Of a stretch of DNA of 5,497 nucleotides, positions 1 to 4,951 are shown in pieces; positions within the stretch are counted from its first letter, which is position 1; the number at the start of each line of letters is the position of its first letter. Below the pieces are notes generated by a model. That model did not search any database, was not told the DNA's origin, and saw nothing but the letters and a program-made list of their open reading frames with translations. The stretch covers positions 1 to 5,497 of the forward strand of contig JALSJG010000178.1 of NCBI GenBank assembly GCA_026989475.1. The letters are read 5' to 3'. The translations under genes and the position numbers were made by a program. Source of the DNA: Thermaceae bacterium. Lineage in GTDB: Bacteria > Deinococcota > Deinococci > Deinococcales > Marinithermaceae.

Positions 1-1643
1 CGGTGCTAAAGAGCGTGGCCGCGTCGCCGGGGCCAGGCGCCGAGGCCCTCGCCGCTTCGCTTTTGGAGACGAGCGCGCGCACCCGGGTTGGGCTCGAAGC
101 CTCGAACAACTGGGTGGTGGCCCCCTGGCGGAGTAAAAGCGGCGGCGCCCTCCTCGCCAACGACCCCCACCTTCGCCTCACCTCCCCCTCGATCTGGATC
201 CTGATGGAGCTCAAGGCCCCGGGCTTTTTCGCGGTCGGGGCGAGCTTTCCCGGCCTCCCCGGGATCGTGATCGGGCGGAACGACCGGATCGCCTGGGGGG
301 TGACCAACATGGGGGCGGACGTCCAGGACCTCTACGTGCTCGAGGAGGCGGAGGGGGGCTACCGCTACCAGGGAGCGATCCGGCCCTACCGGGTCCGCGA
401 GGAGGTCATTCGGGTAAAGGGCCGCGAGCCCGAGCGGCTTCGGGTCCGTGAGACCGTGTACGGACCGGTGATCTCCGACGTGGTGGAGGTCCCCGGCCAG
501 GCCCCGCTCGCGCTTCGCTGGATCAGCCTGGACCCGGGGGATACCACCCTGGAGGCCTTTTTGCGGCTCCAGCGGGCCCGGAACTTTGAGGCGTTCTTGG
601 CCGCGCTCCGCTACTACGTCGCCCCCAGCCAGAACTTCGTCTACGCCGACCGAAGCGGGAAGATCGCCTACATCGCCCCGGGGAAGATCCCCCTCCGCAA
701 GCCCGGGCACACGGGAGCCTATCCGGTGCCCGGCACCGGCGAGTGGGACTGGCAGGGCTGGATTCCCTTCGAGGCGCTTCCCCGGGTGGAGGACCCGCCG
801 GAGGGCTACATCGTGACCGCGAACCAAAAGCCCGTGCCGGCGGACTACCCCCACCTGCTCGGGGTGGACTGGGCCGAGCCCTACCGGGCGACGCGGATCG
901 AGGCGTTGATCCGGGCCCGGGAAAAGCACGATCTCGAGAGCCTGGCGGCGATCCAGCTCGACGAGGTGAGCCTGCTTTACGCGGCGTTTCGGCCGGTGCT
1001 CGAGCGCCTCCGCCCGAGGAGCGAGGCGGGGCGGGCCTGGCAAAAGCGGCTCCTCGCCTGGAACGGGGATACCCGGGCGAAAAGCGAGGAGGCGAGCGTC
1101 TTCGAGGCCTGGTACACCGAGCTTTCCCGCCTGCCCGAGGCCGAGGTGGGCAAGCGTTACTGGGAGGAGCCCCGCTACCTGCTCCGGGCGATGCTCGAAG
1201 GGGATCCGGCCTGCACCGCCCGCGGCGTGGGCTGCCTGGAGTTCGCCGCCGACGCCCTGGAGGCCGCGCTAAGGCGGCTCGGGGAGGAGGTGCCGCCCTG
1301 GGGGCAGCTGCACCCGGCGGTCTTCCGTCACCTGGTGATGAGCAACGATCGCCGGGTGCGCCGCCTCTTCGAGCGCCGCGTCGCCCACGGGGGCGACCGC
1401 TACACGGTGAACGTGGGCATCTACCGCCCCGAGGATTTTCAGATGTTCTGGGGGCCGTCCTACCGCCAGCTCGTGGACCTCGGGCGACCCGAGCTAAGCC
1501 GGTTTATTCATCCCATGGGCCAGTCGGGGAACGTGATGAGCCGCCATTACGCCGATCTCCTGCCGCTTTGGGCCCGGGGCGCCTACCTGCCGATGGGGAT
1601 GGGGGAGATGAAGAAGCGGCTCGTGCTCGAGCCCGGGCGCTAG
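1..1643 (+). CDS. Penicillin acylase family protein (Ntn-hydrolase), 5' part missing
   Basis: Amide hydrolase of the penicillin G acylase/AHL acylase family, made as a precursor that cleaves itself into alpha and beta chains and usually acts outside the cytoplasm. The frame is open from base 3 at the left edge, so the signal peptide and most of the alpha chain lie outside; the GTG at base 3 is probably internal. The beta chain should begin at Ser (codon 102-104) in EASNNWVV, the autocatalytic nucleophile. Counting that Ser as beta1, several residues fall on E. coli enzyme numbering: Asn in TANQKP is beta241 (oxyanion hole), and the two Asp of ADVQDL are beta73 and beta76 (calcium ligands). 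Beta23 is His, in NDPHL, where E. coli penicillin G acylase has Gln. The GPVIS motif is also typical. About 513 beta residues are present and the C terminus looks complete. The true substrate (penicillin, acyl-homoserine lactone or another amide) cannot be told from sequence. Confidence 0.93.
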   Translation, partial: VLKSVAASPGPGAEALAASLLETSARTRVGLEASNNWVVAPWRSKSGGALLANDPHLRLTSPSIWILMELKAPGFFAVGASFPGLPGIVIGRNDRIAWGVTNMGADVQDLYVLEEAEGGYRYQGAIRPYRVREEVIRVKGREPERLRVRETVYGPVISDVVEVPGQAPLALRWISLDPGDTTLEAFLRLQRARNFEAFLAALRYYVAPSQNFVYADRSGKIAYIAPGKIPLRKPGHTGAYPVPGTGEWDWQGWIPFEALPRVEDPPEGYIVTANQKPVPADYPHLLGVDWAEPYRATRIEALIRAREKHDLESLAAIQLDEVSLLYAAFRPVLERLRPRSEAGRAWQKRLLAWNGDTRAKSEEASVFEAWYTELSRLPEAEVGKRYWEEPRYLLRAMLEGDPACTARGVGCLEFAADALEAALRRLGEEVPPWGQLHPAVFRHLVMSNDRRVRRLFERRVAHGGDRYTVNVGIYRPEDFQMFWGPSYRQLVDLGRPELSRFIHPMGQSGNVMSRHYADLLPLWARGAYLPMGMGEMKKRLVLEPGR

Positions 1644-1651
1644 GGGGCGCG

Positions 1652-1885
1652 GTGCGGCTCCGAGCGATCTGGTTTTCCTGGGCGATGCTCCTCCCGTGGC
1701 GGGGCGGGAAGGGGCTAAGCTCGCGGCCGGCGGAGGTGCGCCGCTACCTGGAAGTTCGCGTGCCGCTCACCCTCGCGCACCCCTACTACCCGGCCCGTCG
1801 CGGCGATGGGATCGAGCTGATTCCCAAGGACCGGTACTTCGAGTCGGTGGAGCAACTGCTCGACGGCCTGGAATCCTTCGCGTAG
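1652..1885 (+). CDS. Small hypothetical protein, 77 aa, downstream of the acylase
   Basis: I do not recognise this protein. It starts 8 bases after the acylase stop, with AGGGGG (1642-1647) four bases before GTG 1652 as a possible ribosome site, so it is probably translated from the same mRNA. An in-frame ATG at 1685 would give 66 residues. Coding is supported by codon use: by hand count about 67 of 77 codons end in G or C, like the neighbours. The product begins with a hydrophobic, Trp-rich stretch (AIWFSWAMLLPW), continues with a basic segment (AEVRRYLEVRVP) and the motif LAHPYYPARR, and ends with an acidic helix-like tail (SVEQLLDGLESFA). It could be a complete small protein or the end of a larger decayed gene; no frame continuation upstream of 1652 was convincing. 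Confidence 0.5.
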   Translation: MRLRAIWFSWAMLLPWRGGKGLSSRPAEVRRYLEVRVPLTLAHPYYPARRGDGIELIPKDRYFESVEQLLDGLESFA

Positions 1886-1902
1886 CCTGTCATGGATTTG
1901 TC

Positions 1903-1921
1903 TTTTTTGGGGGGGGAGGGG
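1903..1921 (+). other. T6-G8 homopolymer junction, possible weak terminator tail / G-rich tract
   Basis: Six T (1903-1908) run directly into eight G (1909-1916), then A and four G. A weak stem, AATCC 1872-1876 with GGATT 1894-1898 (5 bp, 17-base loop), lies just before the T run and could end transcription of the acylase operon, but it is poor compared with normal intrinsic terminators. The G tracts fall short of four clean runs of three, so a G-quadruplex is possible but borderline. The tract separates the acylase operon from the structured leader of the next gene. Confidence 0.25.
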
Positions 1922-1924
1922 AGG

Positions 1925-1998
1925 CGTAACCGAGCGGCTCATCCCCGGGCCTTTGTTCCGGGCCGAACGCCTCCTGAATGGAGGCGGTACCGGTTACG
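1925..1998 (+). promoter_or_regulatory. Candidate structured leader RNA: three-way junction upstream of tenA-like gene
   Basis: Seen directly: CGTAACCG (1925-1932) is perfectly complementary to CGGTTACG (1991-1998), giving an 8-bp closing stem. Inside it are two hairpins. The first has a base of CGG 1935-1937 with CCG 1963-1965 and an apical stem CCCGG 1944-1948 with CCGGG 1958-1962, with a 9-base loop. The second is CGCCTCC 1968-1974 with GGAGGCG 1980-1986, with loop TGAAT. The junction strands are AG, AA and GTAC. A further GGAGGCG at 1920-1926 can compete for CGCCTCC 1968-1974. I could not match it to any known class: there are no TPP-riboswitch CTGAGA/ACCC/CTGAT motifs, no hammerhead core and no tRNA T-loop. 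That it is transcribed and folds as RNA is inference. Confidence 0.4.
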
Positions 1999-2002
1999 AA
2001 AA

Positions 2003-2046
2003 CGCACAACCTTAAAACCAGACGAGGGTTAGCCTTAGGTTGTGCG
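2003..2046 (+). promoter_or_regulatory. Hairpin with perfect 10-bp stem enclosing the tenA-like start codon
   Basis: CGCACAACCT (2003-2012) is perfectly complementary to AGGTTGTGCG (2037-2046). The second arm contains the GTG start codon (2042-2044) and the only AGG near it. Inside, AACC 2016-2019 can pair with GGTT 2027-2030 around a 7-base loop, AGACGAG. The hairpin begins four A residues after the end of the three-way junction. If transcribed it should hide the start codon from the ribosome, as in translational riboswitches or thermometers; as DNA it could be an operator with 10-bp half-sites separated by 24 bp. Confidence 0.45.
2030..2035 (+). promoter_or_regulatory. Possible leaderless -10 element (TAGCCT) for the tenA-like gene
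   Basis: TAGCCT fits the TANNNT -10 pattern and ends exactly 6 bases before GTG 2042, the spacing expected for leaderless transcripts that are common in Deinococcus-Thermus. No good -35 box (TTGACA-like) is found 16-18 bases upstream. If used, the upstream RNA fold would not be part of the tenA-like mRNA, so this call competes with the leader-RNA model. Confidence 0.3.
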
Positions 2047-2644
2047 GGCGACCCAACGGCTCATCGCTGCCCATCGCAAGCTTTGGGAGCGGGCTTTGCG
2101 TCATCCCTTTTTGCGTGTGCTCGAGCACCCGCCCGGCGAGGACGCCCTGAGGCGTTGGTTTGGTTGCGAGGCACGGTGGTACGAGCGGGCGATGGCGGCG
2201 CTCGGATGCATGCTGAAGGACGTACCCAAGACCCACAGGTACGTCTTCGCGCAGCTGCTCATGCTGATCGCCGAGGAGCTTGACTGGCTCGAGGTAAACG
2301 CCAACCCCGTTTCGTCGATGATGGGTGAGAACTGCTGGGGAGAGCGAGTGGGCGGTATCTTTGCGCAGGGCTGGCAACCCGCGATCATCGTGACCTGGCT
2401 AGGCACCCGGCTTCAGTATGAGGCTCTGCGGGGGCTCGACGCCGAAGACGACCTCGCCCGGGAGTACCTGGAACGCCGTACCTCGACGGTAATCGAGGCC
2501 TTCCTTCATGACTTCGAGGAGCTGGCCGATACGGCGATCGAGGCCCGCGGTCTAGCGGAGGCCAGCGAGCTGCTGCTCAGGGTGGTCGAGGGCCTAGGTG
2601 TTCTTTGGGACCGGGGCCTTCGGTTGATGGAGGGGAAGGAGTAG
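2042..2644 (+). CDS. TenA/THI-4/PqqC-like protein (haem-oxygenase-like fold), atypical
   Basis: The 200-residue, mostly helical protein matches TenA-like proteins in length and layout: an N-terminal LWERALRHPFL (about 14-24), an acidic/aromatic helix CEARWYERA (42-50) where TenA has its substrate-binding Asp and Tyr, a central helix pair, and a C-terminal LLRVVEGLGVLWDRGLRL resembling the TenA FWD-type end. True TenA salvages thiamine pyrimidine with a catalytic Cys in its fifth helix; the matching region here, GWQPAIIVTWLG (110-121), has no Cys, and the usual helix-2 Asp is replaced by Glu43. Classic thiaminase II activity is therefore doubtful, and other members of the fold (PqqC-like, oxygenase-like) remain possible. 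GTG 2042 is the only sensible start, since TAG lies at 2036-2038 and later starts would lose the HPF motif. Sampled G+C of 57-65% against about 72% for neighbours hints at transfer. The last 51 bases overlap ispF tail to tail. Confidence 0.7.
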   Translation: MRATQRLIAAHRKLWERALRHPFLRVLEHPPGEDALRRWFGCEARWYERAMAALGCMLKDVPKTHRYVFAQLLMLIAEELDWLEVNANPVSSMMGENCWGERVGGIFAQGWQPAIIVTWLGTRLQYEALRGLDAEDDLAREYLERRTSTVIEAFLHDFEELADTAIEARGLAEASELLLRVVEGLGVLWDRGLRLMEGKE

Positions 2645-3088
2645 CACCACCGCCCGGGCCTGCACGTGATCCGGGGTGAGCCCCTCGCTGGTCTTGAAAC
2701 AGAGCCCCACCCGGTCGGGGGAAAGCCCCAAAAGCTCGGCGACGCTCGCGCGGATGGGGTCCCGGTAGGGGCCGAGCTTGGGCCGGTCGAGGATCACTAC
2801 GGCGCTCACCTGAATGACCCGGTACCCCGCCACCTCGGCCCTTTCCCGGGCGGCCCGCAGAAAATCCCGGGAAGGGCGGTTTTTGTTCTCGGGGTCGTCG
2901 TCTGGAAAGAGCGTCCCGATGTCGCCTTCGCCGATCGCCGCGAGCAAAGCGTCGGTAAGGGCGTGGAGGAGGGCGTCGCCGTCGGAGTGGGCGAGCGGCC
3001 CCCGCTCGGAGGGGATTGCTACCCCGCCCAGCCTCAGCGGCCGTCCCTCGATGAGCCGGTGGGCGTCCTCGCCGTAGCCGATGCGCAC
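2594..3088 (-). CDS. ispF: 2-C-methyl-D-erythritol 2,4-cyclodiphosphate synthase
   Basis: IspF turns CDP-methylerythritol 2-phosphate into methylerythritol cyclodiphosphate with release of CMP, in the MEP pathway to isoprenoids; it is a cytoplasmic homotrimer with a zinc ion in each active site. The zinc ligands are visible at the usual positions: Asp8 and His10 in GYGEDAHR and His42 after HSDGD. The flexible catalytic region GDIGTLFPDDDP (about 55-66), LDRPKLGPYRD and the CDP-binding KTSEGL block (about 132-137) are also present. Start is GTG at 3088, as MRIGYGEDxHR is the normal N terminus. At 164 residues it is about a dozen longer than the Thermus thermophilus protein as I recall it. The extra tail, PLHQPKAPVPKNT, is encoded within the overlap with the tenA-like gene, so it may have arisen when DNA joined here. 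It lies 55 bases downstream of the membrane-protein gene on the same strand. Confidence 0.96.
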   Translation of the reverse strand: MRIGYGEDAHRLIEGRPLRLGGVAIPSERGPLAHSDGDALLHALTDALLAAIGEGDIGTLFPDDDPENKNRPSRDFLRAARERAEVAGYRVIQVSAVVILDRPKLGPYRDPIRASVAELLGLSPDRVGLCFKTSEGLTPDHVQARAVVLLLPLHQPKAPVPKNT

Positions 3089-3094
3089 GGGCTC

Positions 3095-3100
3095 ATCTTA
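3095..3100 (-). promoter_or_regulatory. Possible leaderless -10 element (TAAGAT) for ispF
   Basis: Read on the - strand, TAAGAT fits TANNNT and is followed by GAGCCC (6 bases) and then the GTG start of ispF. The spacing is the same as for TAGCCT before the tenA-like gene. There is no strong Shine-Dalgarno sequence before ispF, which suits a leaderless start, but no clear -35 box either. Read-through from the upstream membrane-protein gene, 55 bases away, is also likely. Confidence 0.35.
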
Positions 3101-3143
3101 CCCGGTGGCGCCCGGCCTACCCGGATTCGGGACGGGGTGCTTT

Positions 3144-3719
3144 CTAGTGCGGGGTGGGCAACCGGAGGCCCAGCCGGCGCCCGCCCAGCCGGAGGGCGAG
3201 CGTCACCAGCACCGCCGCCCAAAGCGTTCCCGTGAGGTAAAGGGTGGCGGCGCCAGCGGCCGCCGCGGTGGCGTAGAGGTCCCCGGCCCGGTAGAAAACC
3301 CCAGGGATCCGCCCGGTGAGCAGGTCGCGGAGGACTCCGCCGCCCACCCCGCTCACCGTCCCGGCGAAGACCACGCCCCAAAACCCAAGCCCCGCCGCCA
3401 ATCCCTCCGCTGCGCCGAGCGCGGCGAAGACCCCCAGCCCCAGGGTGTCGGCGTAATAAAGCCCCCGCTCGAGCCGGGACAGACGGGGGTGGAGGAAGAA
3501 GGTAATCGCACCGCTTGCCGCCACCGCCCAAAGCAGCGCTTCGTCGGTGAGGGCGGTGGGTGGGAGCTTTCCTACCACCAGATCCCGAATCGAACCGCCG
3601 CCGATGGCGGTGATGCTGGCCGCGAGCAGGGCCCCGACCAGATCAAAGCCCCGCCGCACCGCCTCGAGCGCTCCGCCCACCGCGAAGGCTAGCGTCCCGA
3701 TCCAAACCCAAGGTTCCAT
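3144..3719 (-). CDS. UPF0126 / TRIC-like integral membrane protein
   Basis: A 191-residue protein of the UPF0126 (YicG/YadS, trimeric intracellular cation channel-like) family, in the cytoplasmic membrane. The family has two homologous three-helix repeats plus a last helix; both repeat signatures are visible: GGGSIRDLVVG at about 40-50 and GGGVLRDLLTG at about 126-136. The rest is mainly hydrophobic Ala/Gly/Leu helices (for example 4-18, 27-42, 61-76, 92-110, 113-125, 148-162, 165-176), ending in a basic tail (RLGGRRLGLR). Bacterial relatives have been described as monovalent cation channels or glycine carriers; which applies here is unknown. I chose ATG 3719 because the product then begins MEPWVWIG, directly at the first helix, with GGGAG-like bases close before it; the upstream ATG at 3755 would add 12 polar residues unlike the family. 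It lies upstream of ispF on the same strand. Confidence 0.88.
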   Translation of the reverse strand: MEPWVWIGTLAFAVGGALEAVRRGFDLVGALLAASITAIGGGSIRDLVVGKLPPTALTDEALLWAVAASGAITFFLHPRLSRLERGLYYADTLGLGVFAALGAAEGLAAGLGFWGVVFAGTVSGVGGGVLRDLLTGRIPGVFYRAGDLYATAAAAGAATLYLTGTLWAAVLVTLALRLGGRRLGLRLPTPH

Positions 3720-3831
3720 GCTCCCACTCTGGCACGGATCGCTACTCAGGCCCATCGGAACCGCTCAGGGATCGAAGGCTGTCCAAAACGGGGTGCGGGG
3801 CGTCCGGGTGGGCGCAGGCCAAACGGCTCAC

Positions 3832-3882
3832 CGGACACATCCACGAACAGTCCGTTGACTGCTGGGGTTTGTCCGTTGTCCG
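3832..3882. repeat. Cluster of short GTCCG/CGGAC repeats upstream of the membrane-protein gene
   Basis: GTCCGTTG occurs at 3850-3857 and again at 3871-3878, exactly 21 bases apart (two helical turns). TGTCCG is repeated in tandem at 3870-3875 and 3877-3882, and the inverted form CGGACA lies at 3832-3837. The cluster is about 110-165 bases upstream of the - strand start at 3719. It could be a set of regulator sites; no known operator is recognised, and no convincing -35/-10 pair was found beside it. Confidence 0.35.
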
Positions 3883-3931
3883 AGATTCGTTCGTCGCCCA
3901 GACCGGAAACTCCGGCGGCTGCCGAGCTCGG

Positions 3932-3998
3932 AGCCGGCCGTAAGCGGGTTCGCCCAGCTGGGCTCGCCGGAACCACCGGTTTCGGCTCCGGGCCGGCT
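3932..3998 (-). other. Palindrome-rich foldable element just downstream of rluD
   Basis: AGCCGGCC (3932-3939) is perfectly complementary to GGCCGGCT (3991-3998). Inside are the perfect 12-base palindrome GCCCAGCTGGGC (3952-3963) and a hairpin CCGGAACC (3967-3974) with GGTTTCGG (3978-3985), which has 7 Watson-Crick pairs and one mismatch that is G-T if read on the + strand. Another hairpin, CCGGA/TCCGG, lies at 3903-3915. AGCGGGTTC occurs twice, at 3943-3951 and 3999-4007 (first base of the second copy A at 4000), flanking or overlapping the closing stem. It begins 19 bases after the rluD stop, so it may protect or end that transcript, but no T run follows in the - direction. The whole gap 3720-4016 holds no gene that I can support. 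Confidence 0.4.
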
Positions 3999-4016
3999 TA
4001 GCGGGTTCTTCTGGAG

Positions 4017-4940
4017 CTAGGGGGCTAGCTCGATCCCCTCGGGCCAGCGGCCGCCCAGCCGCTCCCAGGCCTCCTTCATGTCCCGGGGCACCGGGGCGGT
4101 GAAGGAGAGGAACCGCCCGGTGAGCGGATGGGGGATCCGGAGCTCGTAGGCGTGGAGGGCCTGGCGCGGCATCGCCGGGTGGGGCTTGCCGTAGAGGGGA
4201 TCGGAGAGAATCGGGGTGCCGAGGTGCTTTAAGTGCACCCGGATCTGGTGGGTGCGCCCGGTGTGGGGCCGGGCCTCGACCAGGGCGTAGGCGCTCCCGA
4301 GCGCCTTTAGCACCTCGATCTCGGTCTCGGCGTAGCGGGGCGCGATCCCCCCCACCGCCATCTTGTTCCGCTCCCTCGGATGGCGGCCAATGGGGGCGAC
4401 CAGGTTGATCTCCCGGGGCACCCCCTGGGTGAGGGCGAGGTAGCGCTTCAAGACGAAGCGGTTCTTGAAGGCCTCGGCGAGCTTGGCCTGGGCGAAGGGG
4501 GTCTTCCCGATCACGATCGCCCCCGAGGTGTCGCGGTCGAGGCGGTGGACGATCCCCGGGCGCACCTCCTCGAGCCGCTCGGCCTCCACCGGGCCCTGGC
4601 CGAAATAAGCGAGAAGCCGGCCCACGAGGCTCCCCCTGGGCTCGCCGGGGGCGGGGTGGGTGAGGAGGCCCGGGGGTTTGTTCACCACCAAAATCGCCTC
4701 GTCCTCGTAGAGCACGTCGATCGGTTTGTCCTCGGGCTCGACCCGGGGCGGGGGCTCAACCGGGCGCTCGACGACGACCACCTCACCCTTCGGGCGGTAG
4801 GCGGGCTTGGCGATCACCCTACCTGCCACCCGCACGTGCCCGCCCTCGATCCAGGCCTTGGCCTTGGCCCGGGAGACCCCGGCGTAGCGGGCCACGGCCT
4901 GGTCCAGGCGCTCGCCGTCGGCAAGAAACTTAAGCGCCAC
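4017..4940 (-). CDS. rluD: RluD-type 23S rRNA pseudouridine synthase
   Basis: RNA-modifying enzyme of the RluA/RluD family, which isomerises uridines to pseudouridine; RluD acts on helix 69 of 23S rRNA (positions 1911, 1915, 1917 in E. coli). The 307 residues fit the family. An S4-type RNA-binding domain lies at about 8-58 (RLDQAVARYAGVSRAKAKAW, then GGHVRVAGRV). The catalytic motif HRLDRDTSG is at 132-140 with Asp135 as nucleophile. RHPRERNKMAV (187-196) and the C-terminal APVPRDM resemble RluD rather than RluC, and RPHTGRTHQIRVHL (224-237) is the conserved uridine-pocket strand. Start is GTG 4940, 11 bases after the panB stop, so the two genes are probably co-transcribed. There is no clear Shine-Dalgarno site; TAAAAT (4949-4954 on the - strand) lies 8 bases before the GTG and contains the panB stop codon. 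The exact target uridines are inferred from the family. Confidence 0.93.
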   Translation of the reverse strand: MALKFLADGERLDQAVARYAGVSRAKAKAWIEGGHVRVAGRVIAKPAYRPKGEVVVVERPVEPPPRVEPEDKPIDVLYEDEAILVVNKPPGLLTHPAPGEPRGSLVGRLLAYFGQGPVEAERLEEVRPGIVHRLDRDTSGAIVIGKTPFAQAKLAEAFKNRFVLKRYLALTQGVPREINLVAPIGRHPRERNKMAVGGIAPRYAETEIEVLKALGSAYALVEARPHTGRTHQIRVHLKHLGTPILSDPLYGKPHPAMPRQALHAYELRIPHPLTGRFLSFTAPVPRDMKEAWERLGGRWPEGIELAP

Positions 4941-4951
4941 GAAGACCGATT

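Noticed and set aside
6..1043. Long open frame on the - strand opposite the acylase
   Set aside because: Low-complexity Arg/Pro/Gly/His protein typical of the antisense of high-G+C coding DNA; the + strand has clear acylase motifs.
743..1651. Upstream in-frame extension of the small gene at 1652-1885
   Set aside because: The translation is Arg/Gly/Ala/Pro-rich shadow of the acylase in another frame; real-looking protein begins only after 1650.
1872..1908. Intrinsic terminator for the acylase operon
   Set aside because: Only a 5-bp A/T-rich stem with a 17-base loop before the T run; too weak to call as a terminator.
1980..1984. GGAGG as a Shine-Dalgarno site
   Set aside because: No ATG, GTG or TTG follows at a usable distance; it is better explained as one arm of the hairpin.
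1920..1998. A tRNA (7-bp terminal stem and a tRNA-like size of 74 bases)
   Set aside because: Only two inner hairpins, no TTCRANY T-loop, no anticodon arm with a 7-base loop and no sensible acceptor end.
1886..2041. A TPP riboswitch, expected before a TenA gene
   Set aside because: The conserved CTGAGA, ACCC and CTGAT segments are absent on the + strand.
3720..3755. Earlier ATG start (3755) for the membrane protein
   Set aside because: It adds MGLSSDPCQSGS, polar and unlike the family, and has no ribosome site; ATG 3719 leads straight into the first helix.
3821..3943. Peptide frame AKRLTGHIHEQSVDCWG... in the gap upstream of the membrane-protein gene, possibly a transposase remnant
   Set aside because: Short, no start or ribosome site, and no family recognised; left as non-coding.
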